Notes: generated by a model not told the origin, from the letters alone. Positions 45,818 to 56,023 are shown, numbered from the stretch's first letter. The stretch: 64,000 bases of DNA from Verrucomicrobiales bacterium (GCA_024233215.1 JACKPW010000011.1:62001-126000), one strand, 5' to 3'. Numbers and translations: made by a program.

Positions 45818-46226
45818 GACGCAGTCCATCGGCCGTGCCTGGGGGGAAATCGTGACGGAAGGCACGGTGTTCGCCCTGACCGGCGATCTGGGCGCCGGCA
45901 AGACCCAATTGGTCAAGGGCCTGGCGGCGGGACTGGGCTTCACCGGTCGCGTCAGTTCCCCGACGTTCGCCCTCGTGAACGAGTACCACGGCGGACGGCT
46001 GCCCCTGTTTCACCTCGACCTCTACCGGCTGGAAAGTGCCGGTGAAGTGGCGGGGGCGGGGCTGGAGGATTACCTGATCCAACCGGCGGGGGTGACGGTG
46101 GTGGAATGGGCGGAGCGATGGTTTGGCCCGATGACCGACCAGCCTTTGCCGGGCGTGCGACGTGTGTTGATCGAAACCCTGGGCGAGACGGAACGCAGGA
46201 TACAGCATGTCGATTCTGGCGATTGA
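45786..46226 (+). CDS. tsaE: tRNA threonylcarbamoyladenosine biosynthesis ATPase TsaE
   Basis: The 146 residues contain the P-loop GDLGAGKTQLVKGLAAGLG, the SSPTFALVNEY segment (switch region) and FHLDLYRLES, with a C-terminal VTVVEWAERW. TsaE supports the TsaB-TsaD complex in making t6A37 of ANN-decoding tRNAs. It overlaps thiL by 32 bp and the downstream tsaB by 20 bp. Confidence 0.95.
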   Translation: MDTLISQSPAETQSIGRAWGEIVTEGTVFALTGDLGAGKTQLVKGLAAGLGFTGRVSSPTFALVNEYHGGRLPLFHLDLYRLESAGEVAGAGLEDYLIQPAGVTVVEWAERWFGPMTDQPLPGVRRVLIETLGETERRIQHVDSGD

Positions 46227-46992
46227 ATTCTCCACGACGCACCGGACGGTGGCGGTGCTTGATCCGGCCACCGGCCGCAGTGGATTGGCGGAGCAAACCG
46301 AAGGCCGCAGCACGGATGCGTTCGAGCTCATCACGCAGGCGTTGGAACGGGCGTCCGTGATGCGGGAAGCCGTCACGCGGGTGGCTGTGGGACTCGGTCC
46401 CGGCAGTTACACCGGCATCCGCAATGCCATCGCCATCGCGCAGGGCTGGGAATTCGGACGGGGCGCAGCGGCGACCTGGCGTTCACCGAATGCGGGAGGG
46501 TGCAACGAGAGGAGCGGCGGATGCCAATCCGACGCTACGGGGGTGAACGGAGCGGCGCCTCCGGTCAACACCGTGCAACTCGCCGGTTTCTCCAGCGTGG
46601 CCTGCCTCGCCTACGGGTTGGCCGGCGAGGGCTGGCGCGGGTTTTTCCGTATCGTGGTTGACGCCCAACGGGGCGAGTTCTACGTGGCCGACTGGCGGCT
46701 CACTGGCGGGGAACCGGTGGAGGAAACCCCCCTTCGGATTGTCACGAAGGAGGCAGCGCGGGAGGACCTCCCCGAGGAGGCGGTACTGATCGGACCGGAC
46801 GTGCCGCGGCTGGAGCCGGCAGTTGAACCGACCTTCCCCTCCGCACTGGTGCTGGCCCGTATGGCGGCGGCAGCATCCGAATTCGTCGCCGGCGAGGCAC
46901 TCGAACCGATCTATCTGCGAGAGGTCAGCTTCGTCAAAGCCCCACCCCTGAGGGCGATCCCGCCAGTGTCCCCTCGAGGTACAGACTCCTGA
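46207..46992 (+). CDS. tsaB: tRNA threonylcarbamoyladenosine biosynthesis protein TsaB, with an internal insertion
   Basis: The 261-residue ASKHA-fold protein has the TsaB signature VGLGPGSYTGIRNAIAIAQG and later FRIVVDAQRGEFYVA and EPIYLREVS. TsaB dimerises with TsaD in t6A synthesis. Between IAQGWEFGRG and VQLAGFSSVACLA it carries about 36-40 extra residues (about 46460-46567) rich in Gly, Asn, Ser and Ala. Normal TsaB proteins have only a few residues there. The reading frame stays open, so the insert is tolerated or removes activity. It overlaps tsaE by 20 bp. Confidence 0.9.
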   Translation: MSILAIEFSTTHRTVAVLDPATGRSGLAEQTEGRSTDAFELITQALERASVMREAVTRVAVGLGPGSYTGIRNAIAIAQGWEFGRGAAATWRSPNAGGCNERSGGCQSDATGVNGAAPPVNTVQLAGFSSVACLAYGLAGEGWRGFFRIVVDAQRGEFYVADWRLTGGEPVEETPLRIVTKEAAREDLPEEAVLIGPDVPRLEPAVEPTFPSALVLARMAAAASEFVAGEALEPIYLREVSFVKAPPLRAIPPVSPRGTDS

Positions 46993-47095
46993 TCTGCCGT
47001 ATCGCGGATCTCCCAACCCGCCAGCGCTCGCAGGTCCGGACGGTCTGCCGAAAGGAATCAGGCGATGCAGCAGTTTTGGCAACCCGCGCTACCTG

Positions 47096-47827
47096 CTACG
47101 CCAGGGCCGCCCAGACCCGGTGCACGTCGTCATGGTCCTCGAGGGCCTGGAGGAACTCGCCGACTCCAGCCAGCTGTTCCTCGGTCAGCTCCGGGATTTG
47201 CTTGGGTACATAACCGAGTTCGCTCGTGACCACTGTCCAGCCGTTTGCGGTCAACCACATCGAGGTCTCATGCACTCCGGTGCGATCAGTGATGAACCGC
47301 GCGCCGGTGGCGTCCTCGGGGATTTCGTCGTTCTGCCCGGCCGACAACGGGGACACTTCATTGGCGCCGGCCTCGATCGCGGCCTCCTCGATGTCCCGGC
47401 CGGCCTCCGGATGGAAGGCTTCCACGATGCCGGTGTGCTCGAAGAGGAACTTGTTGCTGCCGGCCCCGCCCAACTGCCCCTCACGAAAGAGCGTTCGGAT
47501 TTCGGGCACGGTGCGGTTCAGGTTGTCGGTGTAGGCCTCGATGATCACCGGTACCTTGTGCGGCGCGTAGCCCTCAAACACCACGTGCTCCATGACGACC
47601 CGGTCTTCACCGGTCCCGGAACCCTTCTGGATGGCGCGTTCGATGACGTCCTTCGGCACGCTCTCCTTGCGCGCCTTCTGCACGGCCATGAACAGGCGCG
47701 GGTTCATCTCCGGATCGGGGCCGCCCATCTTGGCGGCGACGGAGATTTCGCGAACGAGCTTGCCGGTGGCCTGCGCCTTTTTCAGCGAGGCCACCTGGCG
47801 CTTGGAATGCAGCCACTGACGTCCCAT
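47096..47827 (-). CDS. yebC: YebC/PmpR (TACO1-like) family protein
   Basis: The 243-residue product has the YebC pattern: MGRQWLHSKRQVASLKKA, ISVAAKMGGPDPEMNPRL, ENAV-like VQKARKESVPKDVIERAIQKG, YEGYAPHKVP-like FEGYAPHKVPVIIEAYTDN and the three-domain length. Members were described as transcription regulators and more recently as factors that help translation of proline-rich stretches. It is convergent with tsaB. Confidence 0.93.
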   Translation of the reverse strand: MGRQWLHSKRQVASLKKAQATGKLVREISVAAKMGGPDPEMNPRLFMAVQKARKESVPKDVIERAIQKGSGTGEDRVVMEHVVFEGYAPHKVPVIIEAYTDNLNRTVPEIRTLFREGQLGGAGSNKFLFEHTGIVEAFHPEAGRDIEEAAIEAGANEVSPLSAGQNDEIPEDATGARFITDRTGVHETSMWLTANGWTVVTSELGYVPKQIPELTEEQLAGVGEFLQALEDHDDVHRVWAALA

Positions 47828-47947
47828 ACGGCTTCAGGATTAGCAGGCTCCCGGCCCGGCATCAATCGCGGCGTGAAGACTCTGGAAGACAAGCGGCGCG
47901 CGACCGTGGATGCGATCGCGCGCCGCGCTCCGACGGAGAATCCCGGA

Positions 47948-50809
47948 CTACGGATGGTCCAGCCGATAGAACCGGGCTGCCGCCTCGGGCGTCACGGTCA
48001 CCGTGTTCAGGTCGCCTTCCACCGTCGGCGTCAGCCCCGACGACTGCCAGTCCGCCGGCACCAGCGTGTCGGTGGATTGCAGGTCGAACCCGGTGGCGGT
48101 GGCCGGCCAGGTGATGATCACGCTTCCGGCGTCACGGCGGATCGCCAGCGTCGGCGGCTCCACCGGGCCGGTCCCGGAGGGAATCACGGCGAACGAGGCC
48201 AGGTAGGTCACCCCGGCGTTGCTGGTGAAGACCGCCACGAAGGACTCGCTCACCGGCGAGTAACGCAGGTTGTGGTAGTTGGCGCTGGTCCCGAGTCCCC
48301 CCGGGGAATCCGCCAGCAGATAGGGCGTACCCAACTGGCTGGGCAGAGGCAAACCGTCCGCACCGAGCAGCACGAACGCATACGCGTCGGCGATCCCGAT
48401 TGCGCTGCCCGTGGCGTTCATCCCCACGGCAATGGCGCCGCTGACCGGGTCGGCTGCAAGCTGCGGATGCTGGTGATTGAAGGGATCACCATTCGCGCCG
48501 TCCAGATAGGGCACCTCGGCCATTGCCGGGGTGAACACGTAACCGGGCGCCGGGCCGATGTTGACATAGGCCAGGTCCCCTTGGGCGGTACTGTTGCCGG
48601 CGTCATAAGCGACGATGAGTTCGCCGTTGGACGGATTCACCACCGCGGAGGGATGCCCCTCGGCGCGGCCTTCCGGCAGACCATCGCCCAGCGGCTGCTC
48701 CGGGCGCACCACGAGCTCGCCCGAGCCGTTCGGGGCCTGGTCCACAACCGAGCCGACAATCCGGTTGCTCAACGTGCCGGTGGAACCGTTCGAGTTGTCG
48801 GTGTTCGAGATGTAGAGGAAGGCGCCCAGGCCCTCGTGGTAGATGACGTCCGGATCGTCCTCGTCGCCGATGGACTGCAGCAGGTCCACGCGGGTGTAGG
48901 GCGGCGTCAGGCGCGTGCCGTTCTTGTCGTACATCACGGCCACGGTGCTCTCGCCTTCGCCGGCCGCCTTGCGTTCGCAAACGAGCAGGATGTTGCCGTT
49001 CTGCGAACTCACCGCCACCGAGACGTCATCGTAGGACTGGTCGGAATCAGGATCATTGACCCAGGCCTTGGCGACCGGGGGATTCCCGCCCGCCACCGAC
49101 GCCGGGTTGACCAGTGCCATCAGGGCAACGTCGTTCCCGAGCGAGTTGTAGCCCCGGGCGTTCGACACGACGACGTACTGCTTAGAAACCGGGTTGTACT
49201 TCACGTCGCAGCGGCTGAGTTGTCCCACGGGGCTGCCGAACACGATGAAGGGATCGCTGGTCGGCTGCAGCGTGTTGGAATTGTAGAAGCGCCCCACCAT
49301 GGTTCCCGCTGGCCAGCCTTGGGTGATCGGATCCACGAAGAGACCGAGGTTGTCCGGATCGATGTAGGTGACCAGCAACTCGGGTTCATCGGTGCTGGTC
49401 GCCACGCCGCATTCCTTGGCGGAGACACCCTCGGCCGACACCACCGCCGTCGTTCCCCCGCGCAGGTGAGGACCCGCCGGCGGGGAAAGGGGCGCGGTGT
49501 AATCCACCCAGGCAACGTAGAAGTTCACGTCTGCCAGATCCGCGGTCGTCGCCGAAGTGGTCTTGCGCGCCTGGATCACAAAATGGCCGTTGCTGTATTC
49601 GTAACTCATGAACGCCCGCGTGGCGACCGGTGTCCAGGCGCCCGCCTCGTATTCCGCCGCCTGCAACAGCAGCGTGCCGTCGGATCCGGTCTTGCCGGGG
49701 ATGGTCATCTGGTAGGTACCGACTCCCGTCCGCGAAAGCGTGAAGTCGCCCGCCGCCTTGATCTTGGAGCCGCCGGACCCGTTGATGTAGCCACCCACCA
49801 ATCCCTGAGCATCGAAGGGCACGTAGACAAACTCGAACTCGGACTGGCCGGAATCCGCCAGTTCCTCCGCCACGGTCTGGGAGTCCTCCCGAATGGAGAC
49901 CAGCCAGCCGGAACCATCCTCCAAGGGGGCGACGCCAACGATGTTCACATCGCTGCTGCCGTCCGAGGAAGTGGTGAAGATCATGCCGTTCTCGAGCGAA
50001 TCGACACCCGGCAGATGCACTTCCGCCTGGCCACCGTATACGGCGCTGCCGGGCGGGAAGTCCGTCCAGTGGACCACACCGGCGGAAAGCCCCACCGCAT
50101 GGGCCGACGGACTGGTCCAACTGGACGCCCCTTCGGTCGTGGGGCCCGCGGCATCGCCGCCCAACCAGCCCTGTTCATACGGCAGCCAGACCGTCGAGAA
50201 GCTGAAGTTCGCCTCGGGGCTGGACGAAGGATTCCCCGCGCTGCCGGTGTTGACGTCGAGATCGCCGTTGCCCCAGCTGCCATCCACCAGGCTGTAGCCC
50301 GGTCCGGAGGATGACCAGGAAATGGCCGCGGTCGGGTAGAACGGCCCCGCGCCGTCGCCCCAGTCGATGGGACCGTTCTGACGCGGTGTGGGAATGCAGA
50401 TGCCGGCGGACCGGCCCGGTCGCCAGGCCTGGCTGGCCGCCAGCCCGGGTGAGCTGTCGGCGAAATCAATGAAACCCTGGTTCAGGTTGCCCAGTGCCGC
50501 CACCGGGTCGCCCGGCGAGATGCGCAGCGCGATGTCGCCCCGGTTGTAGCGGTTGACCGACCACGGAATCGGGCCCTGCCCGTCAAAGCCGGTGATCTCG
50601 ACGTTGCTGTTGAAGACCGTGCTGCCCTTCGCCAGCACGTTCACCCCGGAGACCGAGGTGTTTGGGTACGGCCCCGGCAATCCGCCGCCATCGGGAACCT
50701 GGGGTTCCGGCAGCGACCCTCCAAGAGCCAGTGCGGGAAGCGCAAGGGCACCGGCGAGCCAAGCAAACCGGCTTTGCGCATGGATCGGAAGACAAGACGT
50801 TCGATTCAT
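47948..50809 (-). CDS. Large secreted protein of unknown function with the shared C-terminal module
   Basis: The 953 residues start at MNRTSCLPIHAQ, followed by a signal segment (FAWLAGALALPALALG). The long in-frame extension to 50977 has no leader character. The body is beta-rich with no catalytic motif I can name; segments such as DPDVIYHEGLGAFLYISNT and HPQLAADPVSGAIAVGMNAT repeat a pattern reminiscent of propeller or blade structures. The last 70 residues (LAIRRDAGSVIITWPATATG, then WQSSGLTP and AARFYRLDHP) match the module ending three other secreted proteins here. It is probably surface-exposed or extracellular. Confidence 0.7.
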   Translation of the reverse strand: MNRTSCLPIHAQSRFAWLAGALALPALALGGSLPEPQVPDGGGLPGPYPNTSVSGVNVLAKGSTVFNSNVEITGFDGQGPIPWSVNRYNRGDIALRISPGDPVAALGNLNQGFIDFADSSPGLAASQAWRPGRSAGICIPTPRQNGPIDWGDGAGPFYPTAAISWSSSGPGYSLVDGSWGNGDLDVNTGSAGNPSSSPEANFSFSTVWLPYEQGWLGGDAAGPTTEGASSWTSPSAHAVGLSAGVVHWTDFPPGSAVYGGQAEVHLPGVDSLENGMIFTTSSDGSSDVNIVGVAPLEDGSGWLVSIREDSQTVAEELADSGQSEFEFVYVPFDAQGLVGGYINGSGGSKIKAAGDFTLSRTGVGTYQMTIPGKTGSDGTLLLQAAEYEAGAWTPVATRAFMSYEYSNGHFVIQARKTTSATTADLADVNFYVAWVDYTAPLSPPAGPHLRGGTTAVVSAEGVSAKECGVATSTDEPELLVTYIDPDNLGLFVDPITQGWPAGTMVGRFYNSNTLQPTSDPFIVFGSPVGQLSRCDVKYNPVSKQYVVVSNARGYNSLGNDVALMALVNPASVAGGNPPVAKAWVNDPDSDQSYDDVSVAVSSQNGNILLVCERKAAGEGESTVAVMYDKNGTRLTPPYTRVDLLQSIGDEDDPDVIYHEGLGAFLYISNTDNSNGSTGTLSNRIVGSVVDQAPNGSGELVVRPEQPLGDGLPEGRAEGHPSAVVNPSNGELIVAYDAGNSTAQGDLAYVNIGPAPGYVFTPAMAEVPYLDGANGDPFNHQHPQLAADPVSGAIAVGMNATGSAIGIADAYAFVLLGADGLPLPSQLGTPYLLADSPGGLGTSANYHNLRYSPVSESFVAVFTSNAGVTYLASFAVIPSGTGPVEPPTLAIRRDAGSVIITWPATATGFDLQSTDTLVPADWQSSGLTPTVEGDLNTVTVTPEAAARFYRLDHP

Positions 50810-51118
50810 GTTTTTGGATGTTGATGCTGTTGAGCCAGACGGGTCTGGGACGAATGCCAAAGTGGTGCGGGGCACGGGTCCGGTCAAGTGGCATGTGCGC
50901 CTCCAAATCATCGGCCCATGGGCACCTGACCGGCTCAGCGTAGTGACGGACAGCTGGTGGCGATCCACCCGGACCATGGCCCCACCCGGTCAGCCCTGGG
51001 CCGGCCCCCACAGGAACGGGATGGCGGTGGCACCCCTCACCAAAACCCAAGCCAAGCCAGGCCAATCGGATACCCCGGGCTTGTTCGGCGGGTCATCAGG
51101 ACTTAAGCTACGGCCTCA
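50810..51118. other. Divergent intergenic region between the secreted protein and sigma factor genes
   Basis: These 309 bp separate two divergently transcribed genes and must contain both promoters. I see no clear sigma70-type pair, no terminator and no coding frame with recognisable motifs. Confidence 0.4.
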
Positions 51119-51706
51119 ATGAGCGAAGCAACCCGGCTGCTGGATGCCGTGGAGCGTGGCAAACCACAGGCTGCGGAGGAGTTGTTGCCGCTTGTTTACG
51201 AGGAGTTGCGTTGCCTGGCACACCAGAAGATGGCGGCACAACCGCCAGGGCAAACGATCCAGGCAACGGCCCTGGTGCACGAGGCATGGCTGAAACTCGC
51301 AGCTGGCGAACCGCGGTATTGGAATGATCGAAGCCACTTCTACCTCACCGCCGCGGAGGCGATGCGGCAGATTCTGATCGATCGCGCGCGCCGCAAACAG
51401 CGAGTGCGCCACGGGGGACATCTGCAGCGGGCAGCCCCGGACGGCATCGACATCGCCGCGCCGGCCCCCACCAATGAGGACACGCTGCTCGCTCTCAACG
51501 ACGCAATCGATCAACTGGAGGGGAAGGAACCCCTCAAGGCCCGCATCGTGAAGCTGAAGTTCTTCATCGGCCTGACAGACAAGGAGGTCGCCGGACAACT
51601 CGGGATGTCCGACCGGACGGTGAAACGCCATTGGGCCTATGCGAAGGCATGGCTGTTCGAACGTATTGAGAGCGACTCGGGTTCGTCCGGCGGCGCGCGA
51701 ACGTAA
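51119..51706 (+). CDS. ECF-type RNA polymerase sigma factor
   Basis: The 195 residues contain a sigma-2 region (LLPLVYEELRCLAHQKMA, then TALVHEAWLKL) and a sigma-4 helix-turn-helix (FFIGLTDKEVAGQLGMSDRT, then VKRHWAYAKAWL). The spacing fits the ECF subfamily abundant in Planctomycetes, Acidobacteria and Verrucomicrobiota. These factors usually sit directly upstream of a large Ser/Thr kinase, as here (75-bp gap), and are thought to be controlled by it rather than by an anti-sigma factor. Confidence 0.92.
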   Translation: MSEATRLLDAVERGKPQAAEELLPLVYEELRCLAHQKMAAQPPGQTIQATALVHEAWLKLAAGEPRYWNDRSHFYLTAAEAMRQILIDRARRKQRVRHGGHLQRAAPDGIDIAAPAPTNEDTLLALNDAIDQLEGKEPLKARIVKLKFFIGLTDKEVAGQLGMSDRTVKRHWAYAKAWLFERIESDSGSSGGART

Positions 51707-51780
51707 AAGCCTGAATTCGCTGTCCCCTGGCGGTTGGAAACAGCGTTTGAATGAGTGGAATCAGCATGGATTGAGGCCGG

Positions 51781-54700
51781 ATGGCTGATCAGCCCCCATC
51801 CCAGGAAGAGGCGATCTTCGCCGTGGCGTGCGAACTGGAGGATCCGCGGGCACGGAGGGGGTATCTGGATCGTGCCTGCGCGGGCAATCCCGCCCTGCGG
51901 GAGCGGTTGGAGCGGTTGTTGCGGGCGCAGGAACAGGCGGACCGGCATTTGGGCGCGGAGGGGAGGTTGCCCGAAGCCAGGCTGCTGGAGGAGGAGTCCG
52001 GAGGGCAGATCGCCGAGGGCCCCGGCGCCGTGATCGGGCGGTACAAGCTGCTCGAACAAATCGGCGAGGGCGGTTTCGGGGTCGTGTACATGGCCGAACA
52101 GGAGAAGCCGGTCCGCCGCCGCGTGGCACTGAAGATCATCAAGCCCGGCATGGACACGCGCCAAGTGGTCGCCCGGTTTGAGGCGGAACGCCAGGCCCTG
52201 GCGCTGATGGATCATCCGAACATCGCCAAGGTGCTCGATGCCGGCGCCACCGAATCGGGACGCCCCTACTTCGTGATGGACCTGGTCAAGGGCATCCCGA
52301 TCACCGAGTTCTGTGACCGGAGCAGGTTGCCCGTCAAAGAACGACTGAAGCTGTTCCTGCCGGTTTGTGCCGCCATTCAGCACGCGCATCAGAAGGGCGT
52401 CGTCCACCGCGACCTCAAACCGTCGAACATCCTCGTCACGCTGGATTACGGCGAGCCGACGCCCAAGGTCATCGATTTCGGGGTCGCCAAGGCCCTGAAC
52501 CAGCGGCTTACCGAGAAGACGCTCTACACCCAGTTCACGCAGATGATCGGCACCCCGGCTTACATGAGCCCGGAACAGGCCGAGATGAGCAGCCTGGATA
52601 TCGACACTCGCACCGACGTCTATTCGCTGGGCGTCCTGCTTTACGAACTGCTCACCGGCACCACGCCTCTCCCTGAGGAACGCCTCCGGTCCCTGGGTTT
52701 TGGGGCGATCCAGCAGGCGATCAGCGAGGAGGAAGCCGAGAAACCCTCCACCCGTGTGAGCACGTTGCGCGGCGAACTCGTTGCCGTCGCTCAACACCGC
52801 AGCACCGAGGCCGGAAGTCTGGGTCGTCTGCTCCGCGGTGACCTCGACTGGATCGTGCTCAAGGCCATCGAGAAGGACCGGCGGCGCCGCTACGACACCC
52901 CCGGCGATCTGGCCACGGATGTGCGCCGCTATCTCGACTCCGAGCCGGTCGTGGCCACGCCGCCCAGTGCGCTGTACAAGCTGCGGAAGTTTGCCCGGCG
53001 GAACAAGGCCTTGGTGTCCGCGGGCGCGGCGATCAGTGTGATGCTCCTGTTCACCTCAGGTTTCAGCACCTGGCAGGCGATCCGGGCCAGCCGATCGGAA
53101 ACCAAGGCCGTAGGCGCCGAGGCCGCAGCCCGTGAAGAAGCCGAGTCATCAAAGGCGCTGCTGGACTTCCTCCGAGACGATCTGCTGTCGGTAGCCGACC
53201 CCTTCGCGGGCGACCCCAACCGCCCCCGCGGCCGGGACCTCCGCCTCCTCACGGCAGTGGACCTGGCAAGCCGGAGCGTGGGCGACCGGTTCAAGAACCG
53301 GCCTCTGGTCGAGGCCGGCATCCGCCAGACGCTTGGGCAAATCTATGTTTCCCTCAACGAAAACGACCAGGCAGAAGCGCAACTCTCCCGCTCCCTGAAT
53401 CTGTACGAGCGTGAAGCGGACGCCCGGGATTTGGGTTTACTGCAGGCAAAGGACTCCCAAGCGTGGTTGCTCCTCGCGAAAGGGAGGCAGTCAGAGGCAA
53501 GGAAGCTGATCGAATCGGTCATCGCGGATCTCGAGCAGGTGGTCGAACCCGGCCATCTCCAGTTGCTCAAGACACGCCGATGCCTCCTGGCCGCACTGAC
53601 GTGTTCCGCCCAAATCCCCGAAGCCATCGCCTTGGGGGAGGAACTGATTTCCCAGGCCGAAGCCCTTCCCCCGGAGCAGACGGACATTTGGTTGGCGATC
53701 ATGTATGACTACATCTGGGCCAATTATCAGCAGGGGAACTTCCCGCGCGTGTACGCGCTTTCCGAGCAAGCCCTCGCCCGTGCGCGAGCACAGCTTGACA
53801 ACGATCATCCCCAGACGATCGCGTTCATGTTCCGCTGGGCCACCTGGCTCCGGCTCAAGTTCGAACGCTACCGGGAGGCGGAAGCCCTGCAGCAGGAAGC
53901 GCATGATCGCGCAAAGAGAGTACTGGGCGGGCATCATGACCTCACCGTGGCCGCTGCCAGTGAACTGGCATGGCTTGCATGGGCGAGGGATTCGTTTGGA
54001 GGCTTTGTCACACGCCAGGCAGATCTGGCGGCCACCACGGCGCTGGCTTTGGGGCGCAACGACGAGCATGCCCTCTTCGAACAGATGCGGCTGGCCTGGG
54101 CCCGACATGCCGAAGGTCGCAATGAAGACGCTGCCGCCTTGCTTACCGATGCCATCGAGCGACTCCGTGAGACCCAGGGTGACGAGGGGTTCGACACGCG
54201 TCGAACGATGCTGTCGCTGTCCGGTGTGCGGATTTCGCAAGGCCGCTACGACGACGCCCTGAGCCTGCGGCGCACTGTTCTTGAGTTATCCCGGCAGCTG
54301 GACCCCGGCTCACCGTGGACTTCCGGTCTGACTCGTAGACTGGGGAACCTGCACGCCCGTCTTGGCCAGTGGCCGGAAGCCGCCAGACTCTATCAGTCTC
54401 TCCTGCCTGCGTTTGAACCCGACAGGAGCAACCGTCGGGGTGAACTCGTTTATCCAGCCGGGTTCGTCTTGGCCCGGTTGGCCAATGATGACAGAGCTGC
54501 CCGTGAACTCGCAGTCCTGGCTCTCAAACGAGCCACCGAAACCGACCACTGGCAGACCCGCTGTGAAATCGCACTGACCCTGTTGCTTGCCCCGCAGTGC
54601 GTGGCCGACCAGAGAGCGCTTCTCACCCTGGCCGGGCGGGGCGGAGCCGACTGCCCGAATCCCCTTCGCAAGGCCTTACTGCTGGGAATCACCGCCGTTC

Positions 54701-55737
54701 GTCAGGGCGAACACCGCGAGGCCGTCCAGGCATTGTCGGCGCTGACCCGCACGTCTGCCACCTCCGAGGCAGGGCTGTCGGCCGCCCTTCTCGCTGTGTC
54801 CCGCCATGAACTCGGGGATACCGATCAGGCCGCGACCGATCTGCGACGCGCACAAGAACTCCTCGAACAGCTCACCCGACCCGGCGACCTCGGACACACC
54901 ACCTACGATCCGGGTGAAGAGTGGTTGCCCGTTGCTGAACTCATCCTGGCCTGCCGGGAAGCCGACCAGAGGATCCACAGGGAGGAATCTTCGAAACGAA
55001 TCGACGATACCTACCTCGCCGCCGCTCGCAACCGCTGGCAACCGGTCAAGACGCTGCTCGATCAGGCTGAGAACCTCGCCCGGCAGGGCGACTTGACTGC
55101 CGCCCATGCCCGATTCTGCCAGGCGGTCAAACACGAGCCGTTCAATTGGAATGCCGCGCTGCAATCCCGACCGGGCCTGGATCGGAAGGCTGCCGCAGTC
55201 TTCCTCATGGCAGGCGATCAGGCAGGCCATGCGGGCTTTCGAGACTGGGTGGCACGGCACGGGGCGGAAGACTCACGGCTAAGCCTACTCGGCATGCTGC
55301 TCCCGCCTGAAGACATTCCGGCCGACCTGATCGAATCGCAGCTCAACCGCATCCGCGCCGACCCACAATCTGAAGGCGAAGGGCTCGAAGCCAAAGCCCG
55401 GCACTCCCTGCAGCTTGGGCTCGCCGAATACTGCTCCGGAGACCTGGGCGCCGCCCTGACCGACTTCACCACGGCTGGCCAAGCCTATAGTCTCATCACT
55501 TCCGGGACGGCGCACGCCATCGCCGCCATGGCGCTCGCCGACCTGGACCGTCAAGCGGAGGCCCGTGAACGACTCTCGGTCGCCGAAGCCACCTATCAAG
55601 AACTGCTCGACGGCAACCCCTCCGGCTTTGGCCCAAGTTGGCATGACGCAGTCATCCTCCAACTCCTGTTGGGTGAAGCACGCCAACGAGTTTCTCGAGA
55701 CACCTCGGCGCAGCTGTTGCGATCAGTATCTGGATAG
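51781..55737 (+). CDS. Large Ser/Thr protein kinase with TPR-like C-terminal part
   Basis: The 1318-residue protein has an N-terminal helical segment, then a Hanks-type kinase domain (about 87-395). Its motifs are the glycine loop GEGGFG (95-100), Lys118 in VALKII, HRDLKPSN (209-216), DFG (232-234) and MIGTPAYMSPEQA. A membrane segment lies near 412-432 (VSAGAAISVMLLFTSGFSTW). The long C-terminal part (about 450-1318) is helical with TPR-like repeats, probably a periplasmic sensor or docking region. It lies 75 bp after the ECF sigma gene and probably acts with it. All catalytic residues are intact. Confidence 0.92.
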   Translation: MADQPPSQEEAIFAVACELEDPRARRGYLDRACAGNPALRERLERLLRAQEQADRHLGAEGRLPEARLLEEESGGQIAEGPGAVIGRYKLLEQIGEGGFGVVYMAEQEKPVRRRVALKIIKPGMDTRQVVARFEAERQALALMDHPNIAKVLDAGATESGRPYFVMDLVKGIPITEFCDRSRLPVKERLKLFLPVCAAIQHAHQKGVVHRDLKPSNILVTLDYGEPTPKVIDFGVAKALNQRLTEKTLYTQFTQMIGTPAYMSPEQAEMSSLDIDTRTDVYSLGVLLYELLTGTTPLPEERLRSLGFGAIQQAISEEEAEKPSTRVSTLRGELVAVAQHRSTEAGSLGRLLRGDLDWIVLKAIEKDRRRRYDTPGDLATDVRRYLDSEPVVATPPSALYKLRKFARRNKALVSAGAAISVMLLFTSGFSTWQAIRASRSETKAVGAEAAAREEAESSKALLDFLRDDLLSVADPFAGDPNRPRGRDLRLLTAVDLASRSVGDRFKNRPLVEAGIRQTLGQIYVSLNENDQAEAQLSRSLNLYEREADARDLGLLQAKDSQAWLLLAKGRQSEARKLIESVIADLEQVVEPGHLQLLKTRRCLLAALTCSAQIPEAIALGEELISQAEALPPEQTDIWLAIMYDYIWANYQQGNFPRVYALSEQALARARAQLDNDHPQTIAFMFRWATWLRLKFERYREAEALQQEAHDRAKRVLGGHHDLTVAAASELAWLAWARDSFGGFVTRQADLAATTALALGRNDEHALFEQMRLAWARHAEGRNEDAAALLTDAIERLRETQGDEGFDTRRTMLSLSGVRISQGRYDDALSLRRTVLELSRQLDPGSPWTSGLTRRLGNLHARLGQWPEAARLYQSLLPAFEPDRSNRRGELVYPAGFVLARLANDDRAARELAVLALKRATETDHWQTRCEIALTLLLAPQCVADQRALLTLAGRGGADCPNPLRKALLLGITAVRQGEHREAVQALSALTRTSATSEAGLSAALLAVSRHELGDTDQAATDLRRAQELLEQLTRPGDLGHTTYDPGEEWLPVAELILACREADQRIHREESSKRIDDTYLAAARNRWQPVKTLLDQAENLARQGDLTAAHARFCQAVKHEPFNWNAALQSRPGLDRKAAAVFLMAGDQAGHAGFRDWVARHGAEDSRLSLLGMLLPPEDIPADLIESQLNRIRADPQSEGEGLEAKARHSLQLGLAEYCSGDLGAALTDFTTAGQAYSLITSGTAHAIAAMALADLDRQAEARERLSVAEATYQELLDGNPSGFGPSWHDAVILQLLLGEARQRVSRDTSAQLLRSVSG

Positions 55738-56023
55738 CCGGCTCCATGGCGTCACCGCGACTCCGGGTAAGTCCGGCATCTTGAGGCTTCCTGTAAGTCC
55801 CACGCTTACGCGGGAGACCCAGCTTCTCACAGGAGGCCCTATTCGGGCCGCCCGCGAGCCAGCGGGCTCACGGATCTGCGAAAAGGTGCCGCTCCTCTGT
55901 CCCCTCTTCGGAAAGAAGCTCGTTTTCAAAGGTAAAGCCACAACGAATCCGTAGGCCGGACGCGCCATGAAGATCCCGTTCTCCTTACTGCCTCTATCGA
56001 CAACACTTTACAAGCGTAAAGCC

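Noticed and set aside
47120..50314. Very long + strand open frame (1064 codons)
   Set aside because: It runs antisense to yebC and the large secreted protein gene, both better supported; the translation is rich in R, G, H and V with no domain.
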